From the NCBI GenBank assembly GCA_027886185.1, contig WOAB01000760.1, positions 806,001 to 870,000 on the forward strand: a stretch of DNA of 64,000 bases. Direction: 5' to 3'. The notes beneath the pieces are model-generated. The model made no database searches. It was not told where the DNA came from and saw only the letters and a list, made by a program, of their open reading frames with translations. Below are positions 45,397-58,097 of this stretch, piece after piece (position 1 is the first letter of the stretch; the number at the start of each line of letters is the position of its first letter). A program made the translations under genes and the position numbers. The stretch is from Rheum nobile (Eukaryota; Streptophyta; Magnoliopsida; Caryophyllales; Polygonaceae).

Positions 45397-45577
45397 TTTT
45401 TTTAATGAGGGTATAAGCCACTAGGCTAACTTGTTTTATTGTTACCATAAATTACAATAATATAATAGTAACTTATTGGACCCCTTAGAATTTTGGGCCC
45501 TGGGCCGACATACCTACTGCCTATGCCCTAGGGCTGGGTCTGGCGGTAAATAGCAATTTACCCGGGGCGTTAAATAG

Positions 45578-48500
45578 CAACGGTCTAAATATATTTTTTC
45601 ATTTTTTAAGAAAAGAATAGAATAACATTTATATATTTAATAGTCTTAAGTCTTAACCATATTAATATAACATATTATTTTTTATTGAACTCGTACCAAA
45701 TGAATGAGATGAGTTTCGTGGGTTTCCTATGTGGCATGCTCAAATTAATTGAGAAGAAGCTATTATGTGAAATTTTGTATTTGAGAATCCCTAATTTGGT
45801 ATGAAAATGTCGTATGAATAATTTAGGTCACATGTATTGTTAAGCTACCAATTTTCTAGGTGACATGGTCACATGAACTTTGACCCTTTTACATCATTAG
45901 TTGTGGCTAGCTACCCTCCAAGTCTCCAACCTTTATCAGCGTTTTATGCGTACTTTATACTCGAGAACGCATTTCATATACTCTTAACTTTCTTAAGTAA
46001 TCAATACTCATATTTGTCTTTACCTTCTTTTCTTGTGTTAGAAAAAAGGATAATAAGTGTTAAATTCAGAACTAATAATTTGGAATGGCAACTACTAACT
46101 GATAACTGTGTTTATAATAGAAGATTGAATCCGTACTTCGTGGGAAAAAGAGTATATAGATATTTTATTCTATATAATATATAAATAATAAGTTTATATT
46201 AGTATATATTTGTCATTTGTTTTATAAGAGGTTGTCTATTTTCCTAAAATTTAAGGTTTATTTTATTAACGATTTGGGATTGGATAATTTAGTTATAATT
46301 ATGACTAATTTTGAATAGAATATTTAATTTTATTTGTTAAGAATTTGTTTATCTTATATCGATGATTTTCTAATAATTTTATTTAAGTATTTATGTTATG
46401 TAATTTTTAATTTTGTTGTACAGTAGAAGACATTAAGAGTTGAACTTCTTATAGTATCAAATTAGAATACTAAAATTTATATATTTTACCAGAGTTTATT
46501 TTATGGAAAAAATAAAAATAAAATTAAGATGATTATATGACCATTTTTTAGTTATATGAAAATGAGAATTTTTTCTATTGCATATAAACATTTATTAATT
46601 AAAAAATATTATTTTACATTTATGATAGATATACAAATTATTATTATAAAAACAATAATAGTAAAAATGCATTAATTGTGTTGTTTTGGGTGGAAATAGA
46701 GAAAAAATTATAAAATATTACATTATATGTAGGATGGAATTTTCAAAATTAAAAGCAATATAATTTTTATAGTATTGCAGATAGATATGTATAGTCTCTT
46801 TACAAAACCATATCTAATAATTATATTGTTCTACGTTTGTGAATAAACCATGATTCAATTCTCAAATAAAACAAGACAACACATGTTCAAAAAACCAAGG
46901 AATTCATAAAGGGGTTGAGATCCGGTGAAGATGGGAATGGAGGAGAGGAATGGGGACGCATGAGAATCGTCAGATGAGAAGCAAACGGAGTGTCCAGATC
47001 GCTTTTCAAAAATTCGGCACGGTCGAATTATTCGCGAAAAAGACGGATTCGCGTGCACGCGAAGTGCAGATTTGTGTACATGTCAAATACACTGTTGTGT
47101 GCATGCCAAATACACTACGGTGTGCACGTGAAATTCATTTTTGTGTGCATGCATAAAACGTGTGCGTTCATATGGATGAACAAAACGTGTGTACATGAAA
47201 ACACGACTGTGTGAATGCGAAGTATACTACTGCGTGCATGTGAAAATGACATGTTTGTTCATACGAAATGCACTACGTGTTATGTGTGCATGTGAAACAA
47301 CGTAGGTATATGTGTGTGCACTTGAAAATAATATGTGTGCATGCGAAAATGACTCAAAACGCATACGAAATAACATGTGTGCATACGTATGAAAATCAAC
47401 GAAAATAACCTACGTGTGCATACGGAAATGACCTGTGTGTGCACATGAAAATAACGTATGTGTGCATACAGACTAAAATGCATGTGCACGCAAGACGCAT
47501 TTTTTTCGCGAAAAATTCAATCGTGCCAAATTGTATCCGATTTTTTTTCTTTGATGATCCGGGCGTTTTTTTTCTTGATCCGACGATCTTGGAGCGTCCT
47601 CACTCTTCTCCTAAACCCCCATCCTCACCTTATATTTTACCATCATAAAGCTTTCAGATGCTTATTAAAAAAAAACTTCATTTAATTATCCAAATTAGAG
47701 TTTTATTGTAAAATCACACGGCAATCAAGCTTATACACTACAATTTTTGCCTTGTTTGGTAGACAAAAGAAATTGTTATTTATAAAGACTTTTAATCAAA
47801 AAAGTTTTTATATAATTTTGATAAATATGTAATAAAACTATTTTTACTTTTATCTACACATAATTCAATAAAATACAATTATTTATATAAAATAATTTTA
47901 TATATTATCAAACCCATATTATTATACAAATCACTTTTTAACTCTCTTTATATTTTTATAAATTCTTTTATCAAACATACTCTTAATAATGCATCGATGT
48001 GGATGCTTCTTTTAAATGAGTTGGATTTGTTTAAACTATAACGAAATAGAATTAGATTGTTGAATTATTGATAAATATTTATTTGGTTAATAATATTTTG
48101 ACACATTTATTAAAAAATAAAATTATTAAAATAAAATACTACAAATTTTTATATTATTTACAATTTAATAACTATCTACTCCATTATAAAACTTTAAAAT
48201 GATAAATATTTCTTAACAAAAATAAAAGACTAAAATTGACTTTTATTAATGAATAAAGAGAGTATGTTTTAAAGATAAATATATTTTGTAAAAATAGAAC
48301 AACATTTCTCCGTTCACTTGTATTTTATTTTAGAGTTGTATGCACATACATTAATAAAGGCCTTGTTTTGAATAATTATTTATTTCTAAAATTTAATCAC
48401 TCACCAATCATCATCCTTTATAACTAATAAATGAAGAAAAAAAATTAACATAAATAAATTTCAATATAAAATTTATTGCTTTTATATAAAAAATTATATT

Positions 48501-48685
48501 AAAATTCTATAAAACAAATATTTATAAATAAAATTTTGAAACTAAAAATTATCTGAGGTATTTATTAGCAAAAACACACGAGTAAAGCGGGATTGAGGTC
48601 ACACGCTTTGGCTCCGCTTCAGCCTCAGTTTTGTCTTTCTTCGGTCACTGCTCTCTCTCTTTCCCGTGCTTTTCCTACAGAAATC
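45578..48685. other. AT-rich intergenic spacer right of the transposon nest
   Basis: About 3 kb, strongly AT-rich, without a supported gene. It contains the degenerate minisatellite at about 47060-47500, listed separately. The last 100 bp (48590-48685) become less AT-rich and presumably hold the 5' UTR of the CW/MBD gene. Confidence 0.55.
47060..47500. repeat. Degenerate minisatellite, unit near GTGTGCATGTGAAAATAAC
   Basis: More than fifteen imperfect copies of GTGTGCATRYGAAAWNA-type units spaced about 18-30 bp. Open frames on both strands here (rich in M-H-C or H-Y-F) come from the repeat and are not genes. Confidence 0.75.
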
Positions 48686-50083
48686 ATGTCGGAGTTGGCC
48701 TTCCACTCGCCTAATCCGGCTGCTGAGACTCCTCCTCTTCCGAGCAATTCCAAGTCTTCCGCCGCTGCTTTCAAGGTCCCTTTTTTTACTCCATTCCCCT
48801 CTTTATCTTTCGCTATGGAAATAGTTGTAATCGGGATGTACTCACACTGAAAAAATGGGGCAAATCCCTCTTTTGCCTCTTTGATTTGGTGCTGAAACTT
48901 ACTTGGGATGATGAGATGCCATTTTATTTGGGTTTCATTCTGAAAACGACTTGTGTTTGATAGCGTTTGATTCTGCTCCTGTCTATCTGTCTGTCTTGGT
49001 GGTCCAAATTTGTAGATGCTGGTGTTAATTTGATTTGTGTGTAATTTATGCAACCAAGTCTAGATAGATGGGTTTGTGAGAGTTTTGGCAAGTCTTGAGT
49101 TAGGTTTTGGGTGCAAAACTCTTTGTACTAAAGAGGGTTTTCCTAGCTAAAAATTCTTAAGGGTAAATCTGCTTTTTGTAGTTTGTGTTCTCTCGATTTT
49201 TCTCCTGCCTTGTTAGTTTCCAGCCGAATATTCATAAGCAAGAACTTTTTGAAATCCGAGATCAAAATGAAGATTGTCTAATAACAATCAACATCTAACT
49301 GGATATACAAGGTATTCACACTCCTTGTACTTATCTTTTGATACACTCAAATTCAGTTGTAATTTGGTAGCATCTAGAGGTAATAGATGGCAACTTAAGT
49401 AGATCGAATTTTAGCTCATTTGTTAGTATTCTTTCTTACAGTCCTCCAATGTTATCCGATCTTAGTGTCCTTCCATGAAAACCAATTGTCTTGTAACACT
49501 GATTAATCTCCTTGGTGCAATTTTACATGCATCCAATTACTGCTCCTGCTTGGTTGACTACTCCCCTAAGCTCTCTGCTCGCTACGTCGTGCAGACTTCA
49601 CAGGACCCACAGAACAATGTCAAACTCTTTGCTGTGCAGTGTGGAGAATGCTCAAAGTGGAGGCTAATCCCCACAGAAGACGAGTACGAGGAAATTAGAA
49701 GCAAGTCTATAGAGGAACCATTTGCGTGTGCCAAAAAGCCTAATCTTACCTGCAAGGATGCCGCTGACATAGAGTATGATGCCTCTAGGACCTGGGTGAT
49801 TGACAAACCGAACATCCCAAAGACCCCAACTGGGTTCAAGAGGAAACTGGTGCTGAGAAAAGACTTCTCCAAATTAGACGCCTATTACGTCACACCAGCC
49901 GGGAAGAAACTGAGGTCGGGCTCTGAAGTGGCCAGGTTTCTTGATGGGAATCCTGAGATACAAGGTGTTGATGTAAAAGACTTCAGCTTTGCTGTCCCCA
50001 AGATTGCTGAGGAGACCGTTCCAAAGGATGTTGAGCGCAAGGGAGCTACTAAAGCAGAGAGACGAGCCAAAGCAAAACTGTAG
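48686..50083 (+). CDS. CW-type zinc finger and methyl-CpG-binding-domain protein (MBD2/MBD4-like)
   Basis: Nuclear chromatin-reader protein of the plant MBD family branch that pairs a CW zinc finger with an MBD. Two exons, 48686-48775 (30 codons, starts MSELAFHSPN) and 49595-50083, join in phase 0 with GT and CAG borders, giving 192 residues. The CW finger lies at about residues 44-85, with C46, C49, W52, C75 and C83 in CGECSKWRLIPT...FACAKK...LTC. The MBD is at about 95-165 (RTWVIDKPNIPKTPTGFKRKLVLRKDFSKLDAYYVTPAGKKLRSG; pieces visible in order). The basic tail ends KATKAERRAKAKL-like. CW domains in general bind methylated H3K4 tails; whether this MBD binds methyl-CpG cannot be judged, and members of this plant branch often do not. 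The upstream in-frame ATG at 49475 lies in the intron and I rejected it. Confidence 0.88.
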
Positions 50084-50090
50084 CTGATTC

Positions 50091-50108
50091 CCCCCCCCCC
50101 CCCCCCCC
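50091..50108. repeat. Poly-C run after the MBD gene stop
   Basis: About 18 consecutive C eight bases after the stop codon, in the presumed 3' UTR. The length may be unreliable in sequencing. Confidence 0.85.
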
Positions 50109-52347
50109 AACTTTATAGGCAGATTGTTCTCTTTTGGTTTAGTGTCCTCTAATATCATTCCATAGGATATGTAATGCCTATATCGTGCTTTTGTTGGCGT
50201 TGGCAAGACAACTTGTTGTGTAGGGTATGACTCAGTGGATGTGTACAATCTATAACACAAATTGAAGAGCTTCACAGGAACTGTGCAACAGGTATCATGT
50301 CCTTTCTTTGTCTTGATGTTTGCCTTCTACTCTTCTTCAGCCTTTTTCGTTCTTAATATAACATGCTTATGTCTTCCCAAGGACACATTTCCTATTGACT
50401 TCATTCTATAAGATCCAGTCTATTTTGGTCTACATAATATATATTGGTACATTACATTGTTTCTATGTTTGAGCATGCTGAATATGATCATTAAAATCAT
50501 GCTACTTTTTCACATGGCTTGGTTTGAATCTGCATCCTGCAAAACAATGGGATCTTTGCTCGGCTTCTCCACAATGACGCGTTTAAAATAGTCATGAGTT
50601 TGTTGTGAATTTGCCAAGCACAAGTGTGTTTCCATGTCTTTGCTGTTTCTTCTCCATGTTATTTCAACTTAAGATTTTTTCCCTTTGAGGTGGGGTAGGG
50701 GAGACAAACTTGTTGGCTTCTCTATCTTGTCCCATATAACTATTATACCTTGTGCCTTTGTTTTGGATGTAGTCCATACAATCATTTGTCACCATTGTAT
50801 GGTTGTGATAAGCTTTCGAGTAGAAATCAGACAAACTTGATGTGTTCATGCTCATGAACATGAAAACTTTATTGGGTAACGTCGGCTGCACTCTTATTTG
50901 CTTCTCATGAACAGATTTCCCAATTTCACCTTCAATTTCAATTTGTGCAGTAATGTCATTCCAGAATGCTCACATACATAGAAGAAAAACTCACATTAGC
51001 AATAAATCATCAGATAATCGCGATTAATTGTCTAGTATGTACACTATTACTCGCGATTATTGATGATTATGAGACGAAATTCGTTTGATGAAGACGATTC
51101 CACGCTGCTGAAAGAACTGTGCTCCCAACTCATGAATGAAATGGCCAACCGACATGACTAATGCATGATCAAAGCCAGGCACCTGGTTGGAGAACTGAGA
51201 ATATAAGTTTGCCATGAATGCAGAGAAGCTTCAAAGCTAAGAGAAAGCACACATTAATGTGGCGGTGTCCCAAATGTGTAAATATGAAGACAAGGAAGCC
51301 AGAAAAAGGTCAGTTGTGGGCTTGTGGAGAACAAAGCTGGCAACACATGCAGCTTATATACATGAGAAGCCACAACTAAGCATTGCATATGCAAATCATT
51401 TTCTCCACGTAACAGTATCTTCAACTTCAGATATACTAAATTATAAACAAAGACATTGTCTTAATCATGAACCTGCTTTTTCTTGTGCATTTTTATTTTT
51501 ATTTTTATTTTTATGTGACACCACTTCAACGGATGCAAAGTGAGAATGGATGCTTCCGTGAGAACGTGAAAATAATACACTTAGAAACAAAAACTTATAC
51601 ATACATAATCTTATACATTTTCAAAACGCATGCAAATTCACACCTGAAACTTTCTCTAAGGCGAATATGAATTAGAAAAAGAGCGAGAAGATCATATACA
51701 ATTACAATCATGAAACATAATCTATTTGATGACTCATGGAGTAAATAACTAACTGCTAGTAAAGTATAGTATAGTATAGTATAGTATAGAACAAAATCTT
51801 GTAGATACACCACATTGATGAATGATCAGTGTATGGTAAAGAAAATTTGTATATAATAATGTTTATTATATGAAAAAAGAGAGCATAGGGATTTTGATAT
51901 TTTAGTCGCTTGCCTCAACATTACAGAAACATGGCCGGCTGGTTTCTCTCTCTGTGTCTTTATCTCTCTCCTGCGTGTCCTCATGTCTGTCCGATTCCCC
52001 ACCCAATTCTTCAATCCCCCAACAGTTTAACCCCATTTTCATAAATAAAGCGTTCATATATACATACTCTCTCCAAACAGGCCAAAAATCAAAAAGAGAT
52101 CCTTGTGCCTTGTTGTGGTGGGTGGGAGTGAGGAGAAAAACAAACACTGAAAAAGAAGAAGAAAACTAGTGTATTCAAAAAGCAAAAGCTACAAGGGGGG
52201 AGTAGGAAGACAGAAAAAAGGGGAATTAAAAAACTCTCCGGCCGTTCTCGCCGGGAATGAGCTAGCAGCTTGCCGGAAAGCGAAACCCACTTGCTCTTTT
52301 CACGCAAAAGTAGTCTTCTCATTCTCTTCAAAAACACAGACAGCAAA
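50109..52347. other. Intergenic region and PIP5K 5' region
   Basis: No gene supported. It contains an (ATAGT)n microsatellite at about 51757-51787. The pyrimidine-rich CTCTCTCTCTG...TCTCTCTCCTG (about 51944-51975) and a TATATA/CTCTCTCC context near 52055-52075 suggest the PIP5K promoter and 5' UTR. There is no in-frame ATG between 52270 and 52348. Confidence 0.5.
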
Positions 52348-55300
52348 ATGCAGGAGAAATTAGTGGTTGCTCTCCGCCGAAACGACAGCGTTTCGCTCTC
52401 CGACATCCACAAGCTTGAGACCGCCGATCGGAGCGAGGAAGAAGAAGAGGAGGAGGAGGAGGAGGAAGATGAATCCGAGGAAGTGCTAATAATCCAGCCA
52501 CAACTGGGCCGGAATCGGGCCAAGCCGGGTCTGCGACGAGTAGCGCCGACGATCTCGACCGACGAAACGACGCCGGTTCACGTCGAGAGGGTTCTACCGA
52601 ACGGCGATCTCTACATCGGAGCTTTCCTGGGGAACGCGCCACACGGCGCCGGAAAATACCTCTGGTCAGACGGGTGTATGTACGAGGGGGAGTGGCGGAG
52701 GGGAAACGCCACCGGTAAAGGGCGGTTCTCGTGGCCGTCGGGCGCTACCTACGAGGGCGCCTTCCGATCCGGGAGGATGCACGGCTACGGGACCTTCACC
52801 GGCACCGACGGCGACACTTACAGGGGGAGTTGGAAGCTCGACAAGAAGCACGGCCATGGCGAGAAGCTCTACGCCAACGGAGACGTCTACGACGGCACCT
52901 GGAAGGAGAATCTGCAGGACGGCGAGGGGAAATACGTGTGGAGGAACGGGAATGTGTACGTCGGAGAGTGGAAGAACGGCGTGATCTCCGGGAAAGGGCT
53001 TTTGATTTGGGCGAATGGCAACAAGTATGAAGGGTTTTGGGAAAACGGGGTTCCGAAGGGAGCTGGGGTTTTCACTAGGGCGTCTGACGGCAGCACTTAC
53101 GCAGGAAATTGGGGGAACGAGACGCCGGAGGAGAATGAGGCTATGCCGGCGGCGAAAAGGAGGGCGTCGGTGGACGGCGGCGGCGGTCGGTTGAGTGTTT
53201 CTGAGAGAGGAGTTAATTTCCCCAGGATCTGTATATGGGAGGATGATGAAGATGGAGGGGATATTACTTGTGATATCATTGATAATTTGGAGGTGTCTAA
53301 GCTGTATAGAGATGCTCGGAATTCGTCTTACAATGGCAATGCTCCTGGGCATTGCCGGAGCCTGAGCCCCAGGCCTTATTGGTCTGGTGGTGGAGCTGAT
53401 CAAGTCAAGAAGCCGGGGCAGACGATTTCCAAAGGGCATAAGAACTATGAGCTGATGCTTAATTTGCAATTGGGTATCAGGTAACAATTGTTTGATATTG
53501 CCTTGTTGATTTCCATCTTGTAGTTGTTGGATTATATGCAACTTCATCTGTATTTGGATAGTGTTGTTATTGATTTTGGAGTTATGGAATTTCTTATAGG
53601 CACTCTGTTGGGAAGCATGCCTCTAAAGGAAGAGAGCTTAAGCCATCTGATTTTGAGCCCAGAGAGAAGTACTGGACTAGGTTTCCTCCGGAAGGATCCA
53701 AGTCGACACCGCCACATCAGTCGGTGGATTTCAAGTGGAAAGATTATTGCCCTATGGTGTTCAGGTGAACTAACAAAGTAACAAGTGGTGTTTCTTCAAC
53801 TTATTTAGGTATCTGGTACCATATCGTGTTAACGGCTTGCTTTGTCGTCGTTGTGCAGGTACTTGAGGCAATTGTTTGGAATTGATCCAGCAGAATATAT
53901 GTTGGCTATTTGTGGGAGTGATGCTCTTCGAGAGTTCTCTTCACCGGGAAAGAGTGGAAGCTCGTTTTATCTCACCCAAGATGACCGGTTTATGATCAAA
54001 ACTGTCAAGAAGTCTGAAGTTAAGGTTAGATGAAAGTTCATCTTACAATGCTGTCCATTTCTTGCTATGGTTTTGAGGTAATTTTGGTATTTAGCAAATG
54101 GGTTAGTGGTAATTGGACCTTAAATTTGCAATCAAGTGTGCAGAGCTTTTGATTCTTCTGTCCACATTTATTATTTCCCAATGATGCTTATGACACTGGT
54201 TATCAATATGGCAGGTTCTTATCAGAATGCTTCCGAGTTACTACCGCCATGTTTGCAAATATAAAAATACCTTAGTCACGAAGTTCTTCGGGGTGCATTG
54301 TGTTAAACCTATTGGTGGACAGAAGGTATGCATGTTATTATTTAAGATAATTCAATTCTTAGAAGTGAGTGTCATCACATTTTTGTGCACTGCCTATAGT
54401 TGTACTTAAGTGGTGCATTAAAAGATGCCAATTCTCTGATTTTCACCCATGTTTTAATTGCAAACCAGATGCGGTTCATTGTGATGGGCAATTTATTTCA
54501 TTCTGAGTACCGCATTCACAAAAGATTTGATCTGAAAGGATCTTCCCATGGCCGTTCAATTGATAAACCTGAAGGTGAGATTGATGAGACGACCACGCTA
54601 AAGGATCTTGATCTCAATTTCATGTTTCGCTTACAGAAGTCTTGGTTCGAAGAGCTTAAAAGGTTAGCTTATCCCCGTGTTCTTTCTCAATGCTTGATGA
54701 ATTGGTGGTTTTCAGCTTAGAAGTTGTTTTCTTATAATTTCTCATATACTTGCAGTCAAGTTGACAGAGACTGCGAGTTCTTGGAAGCAGAGAGAATCAT
54801 GGACTATAGTTTATTGATTGGTGTGCATTTCAGAGATGACTGTCCTAGTGATGAAATGGCCGTTTCGCCTAAAGGTAGTACATTCAAATTCTGGCAGTTT
54901 CGCCTAAATCTCTGCAACTTATGATAAAGCTTATTGTGTTTCAGAAATCTAATTGATTTGTTTTTCCATTTCTCAGACAATGCAGAAAATAGGATTCCTA
55001 GTCAAGGGCAAAACACATTTATAGCAGAGCCTCCGGATACAGAATGGATGATTGGACAGTAAGTATTTGCCAAACAACTGCAAATTTCCTTCCTATAATA
55101 GTCCTAGATGAAAACTTTCTTGTTTTGTTTCTCATACCATAATGAGTGAGGAAGATAATCATCAAACCTGACTGTTCTTAATTGCTGCCTGTTTGATCAT
55201 TAGTTTCCACTTTCTACCATGTTAATCCTGTTTCCTTGTATTACTTCGTGGATGCTTGATATGGTTGGATTTGGATAAGACCTTGTATAAGAGATTCTCC

Positions 55301-56089
55301 TCGTTGACCCTCTTATCTAGTGATAAAAAATCAGTGGCCAACACCAGTCTGATTAGTAGAACAAAGATTAGTTCTCCAAGGATGTAGTATGTCATTTTCA
55401 TTGTTGATGTGATATCCATGTTATTTGGGTCTTCTATAACTAAATCCTCCTCTTGAACGGTTCCATAATCTGATTCTCCAGATCTATAGCAGACATGGGA
55501 CTCATGTTTGCAGCCAAAACAAATCATATTTTATATCATGGATTTTTTTATGAAAAAAAAATGATATCTATGGCCACCTAGAATGTAGACTATGTTCAAA
55601 GGCAGTAATCTTGCACATATGATTGCCTGCAATATTTTAATCCCACCCACCTATTCCAAAAACCCTGTTGACCAAACTTGGAATCACAACATTCTTGTCA
55701 TGATTAAATTATCCTATTTATGTTGCAGGATACCTTTCATCAGGCTAGGGGCAAACATGCCGGCACGAGCCGAGCAAGTGACGAGGACTGAGTTTGACCA
55801 GCATGGCAGTGTGAGAAATAACGGGACCCCACGCAACGGAGGGACCACTCCATCCTATTTGAGTACCCCACAGAGACAAAATGGTGAAGGTGGCAACGGG
55901 GAGGTATTCGACGTCATCCTCTACTTTGGCATCATTGACATCCTCCAGGATTATGATATTAGCAAAAAGATTGAACATGCTTACAAGTCCTTGCAAGTGG
56001 ATGCCACCTCCATTTCTGCTGTGGACCCTAAGCTCTACTCTAAGAGGTTCAGAGATTTCTTGCACAAGATCTTTGTGGAGGACGAGTAA
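52348..56089 (+). CDS. PIP5K: Phosphatidylinositol-4-phosphate 5-kinase with MORN repeats (PIP5K1/2/3-like)
   Basis: Makes PtdIns(4,5)P2 from PtdIns4P at the plasma membrane. Eight exons: 52348-53480, 53600-53764, 53859-54024, 54215-54325, 54469-54662, 54756-54874, 54977-55058 and 55729-56089. All have GT/AG borders and phases that close, giving 776 residues, usual for plant subfamily-B enzymes. After an acidic run of eleven E (residues 30-40) come seven MORN repeats plus a partial eighth (about 82-265; e.g. GCMYEGEWRRG, NVYVGEWKNG), all in exon 1. The linker precedes the kinase domain (about 375-776). That domain shows GSSFYLTQDDRFMIKT (nucleotide-binding region), FDLKGSSHGR, the catalytic MDYSLLIGVH, and the activation loop IIDILQDYDISKKIEHAYKS ending in SAVDPKLYSKRF. 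No defects seen. ATG 52348 is the first in-frame ATG. Confidence 0.93.
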
Positions 56090-58097
56090 GCGAAAAAAAA
56101 GAAGAAGAGAAGTTGCCTATCCAGTATCCACATATGCTCAAGGGAAAAGGAAACTCAAGAAACAACACCAATATATGCTAACTGCCTTCTTGCCCTTAAT
56201 AGAAGCACTAACAGGTAGCTGAGTTATGATGGGAAGAACTATGACATTTGTGTTTGCTGTGGCTGGTAAGGTTTTTCAGTTTGATCAGCCTCAAGCCAGA
56301 GCATGACATCTGGGAAAGTTTTTTTATTTTTTTATTTTTTCTGGGTTTCTTGTTTTCTTTGCCTGACTGCTGAGCTAGTATCCTTAGAGAGGAGATTGTA
56401 GGGAAATTATGAATTGGTTTGGAGAGAGGAGATTTAGATCAACATAAGTTGAATAGGATTTGTACATAAAGGGTGAAAAGAACACAAGGGCTTTCAACAT
56501 AATGGAGCTTGCATATAATGTTATGTGATGGAATGGTTGTTGCTTTTTGTTATCCTAAAAGAAAATATAGAATTTTCAGAGACCATTTGTATTTGCTGAC
56601 TAAGAAAGTTGTCCCCTTTTATTCATTTCTTTTCATAATCTTCATGGACCAACAAACTGACCTGCCCACATCAGTATGACACTGTACAGACTAACATTCA
56701 AATAAGTGTGGGTTTTTTGTTTCCTTTATTATTATTTTTGGAGATTGATGCTTGGTGCTGCCATGAAAAGCAGTGAAAAGGTTAACAAGAGGGAAGACTG
56801 GGAAGTGGGGTTAGTTTATTTTATGATTTTTTCTTATCAAACTGGAAATTTGAATGAAACAAACTTGTGGTTTTCTGACCATTATTGTGTTTTGCTTGGG
56901 GATGAAAGAAAGCAAAAGTGAAAGGTGGGTATGCAGAGGGCTTGCTTGGTTGTAATTGTGCTGTGTAATAAATGTGAGGAAAGGGATATAAAATGAGTCT
57001 CTGAAACACAATGCAGATGGGGTGTTTTTCATGAGTTTGCATTGAAAGCCTGCAAAATTACCTTCAACTCTCTCATTCTTTTTACAATCTTCCATAAATT
57101 TAAAGTAATGTAGCTGATGAGTCTAGAGGCTAGCCTAGCAATAAAAGTGTGTATTTGGTTGGAGAAGTTGGATAGGGTTGAATGCCTATAATAAAATCTG
57201 GGTATTGTTCTGTGTTAGTCAAGTTATGACTTCAAAGATGTTCAACTCTAACCCTAGTAGTTTGATGTCCACACATTTTACAATATCACTTACAAGAAGT
57301 ATGAGAATTGGCATATCCAAAATGACACCAAATTCCAAATACAAGGTCTGAGTTGTGTTCAGTACACAAGATGGGAAACACAAGCATATCCTACAAATGA
57401 ATTGGAAAGAGAGAGAGAAAATCCAACTAATGACCCCTAATTCCCAAAGATTCAACCAATATTCATTTCCTTGGCAAGTCTTTTTAGATGGAATACAATG
57501 CACCCATATTAAATACGAGCAGGCTTTTAAGGATCAAATCCTGAAGGTTCTAGTATAACGGTTTCCAGATTAATGATCATCTCAGCATTTGTTGAGCATA
57601 ATCATTCATTGGGCAAGTCTATATACCTTCTAGGATTTCAGGCATGTCTTCTTTTATCATATAGGTTCACAGAATAGGACTGTACATTATTCAATTCAAA
57701 TCTCAGCACTGCACACAAGAATGGTTGTGCAGTTTTTACCACAAATTGGACATAGTTTTGTTATGAAATGACAGATTTCCCAAGCAATTAGTGACAGTAA
57801 AAAACTAAACATACCAGAGAACAAATTTCTCTTGCACAAACTCAACCAGGCAAGTCGGAGCAACACAACTGAGAGTTCAACACTTCATAAGGAGACAAGT
57901 TTAAGTTCAACTTCTAGCATAGTAGTCTACGATAATATCCTAATCACGGTTACACCATCAGACTAGTCGAATTAACCTTCAAAGCGAAGCAATATCTACG
58001 TCAAAACATGCTTGCTATGCTAATTCACAGCTACCAGTGATATTCAATCTCTAGGAGTCACTTCCATTCATATATGATACCGTGTCATTCCTGGAAG
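56090..58097. other. Convergent intergenic region between PIP5K and the B3 gene
   Basis: Contains the 3' UTRs of the two converging genes. Remaining open frames are short and without similarity I recognise. No repeat structure noted. Confidence 0.5.

Larger units (their letters stand above)
40353..45542. mobile_element. Decayed non-autonomous hAT-like element, host of the foldback
   Basis: The left end CATCCCCGGTCTTGACATTT with GGCCCTGGGGC, and the right end GGGCCCTGGGCCGACA...CCCTAGGGCTGGGTCTG, resemble degenerate ends of a common plant hAT-like family. Flanks GTGGTAAA (40345-40352) and GCGGTAAA (45543-45550) are an 8-bp duplication with one mismatch. Removing the element restores the MULE's right terminal repeat (GGTAAA joined to TAGCAATTTACCC), which independently supports the borders. 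Without the foldback it is about 0.8 kb and has no coding capacity. Confidence 0.72.
5184..45577 (+). mobile_element. Mutator-like element (MULE), about 5 kb, split by nested insertions
   Basis: The left end starting CTATTTAACGCACGGG (5184) is mirrored by the right end, which finishes CGGGGCGTTAAATAG (45577). After the hAT at 40353-45542 is removed, the two ends align as imperfect inverted repeats of about 35 bp, both containing AAATTGCTATTT on the element's inward strand. Inside are a MULE transposase gene (+), a plant mobile domain gene (-), and four clusters of a TCCGTGACGGA-like motif. Subtracting gypsy element A (5712-35884) and the hAT leaves about 5.0 kb. I could not find a convincing 9-bp target-site duplication, so the exact outer ends are uncertain by a few bases. 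Confidence 0.72.

Noticed and set aside
47280..47648. Small frames rich in H, Y, F or M, C
   Set aside because: Translations of the GTGTGCAT minisatellite.
49475..49594. In-frame upstream ATG of the CW/MBD exon (would add 40 residues)
   Set aside because: The added residues look non-homologous, the CAG acceptor at 49592-49594 fits, and exon 1 at 48686 joins in phase.
52666..53547. 293-codon minus-strand frame
   Set aside because: A shadow of the GC-rich MORN-repeat exon of PIP5K on the plus strand.
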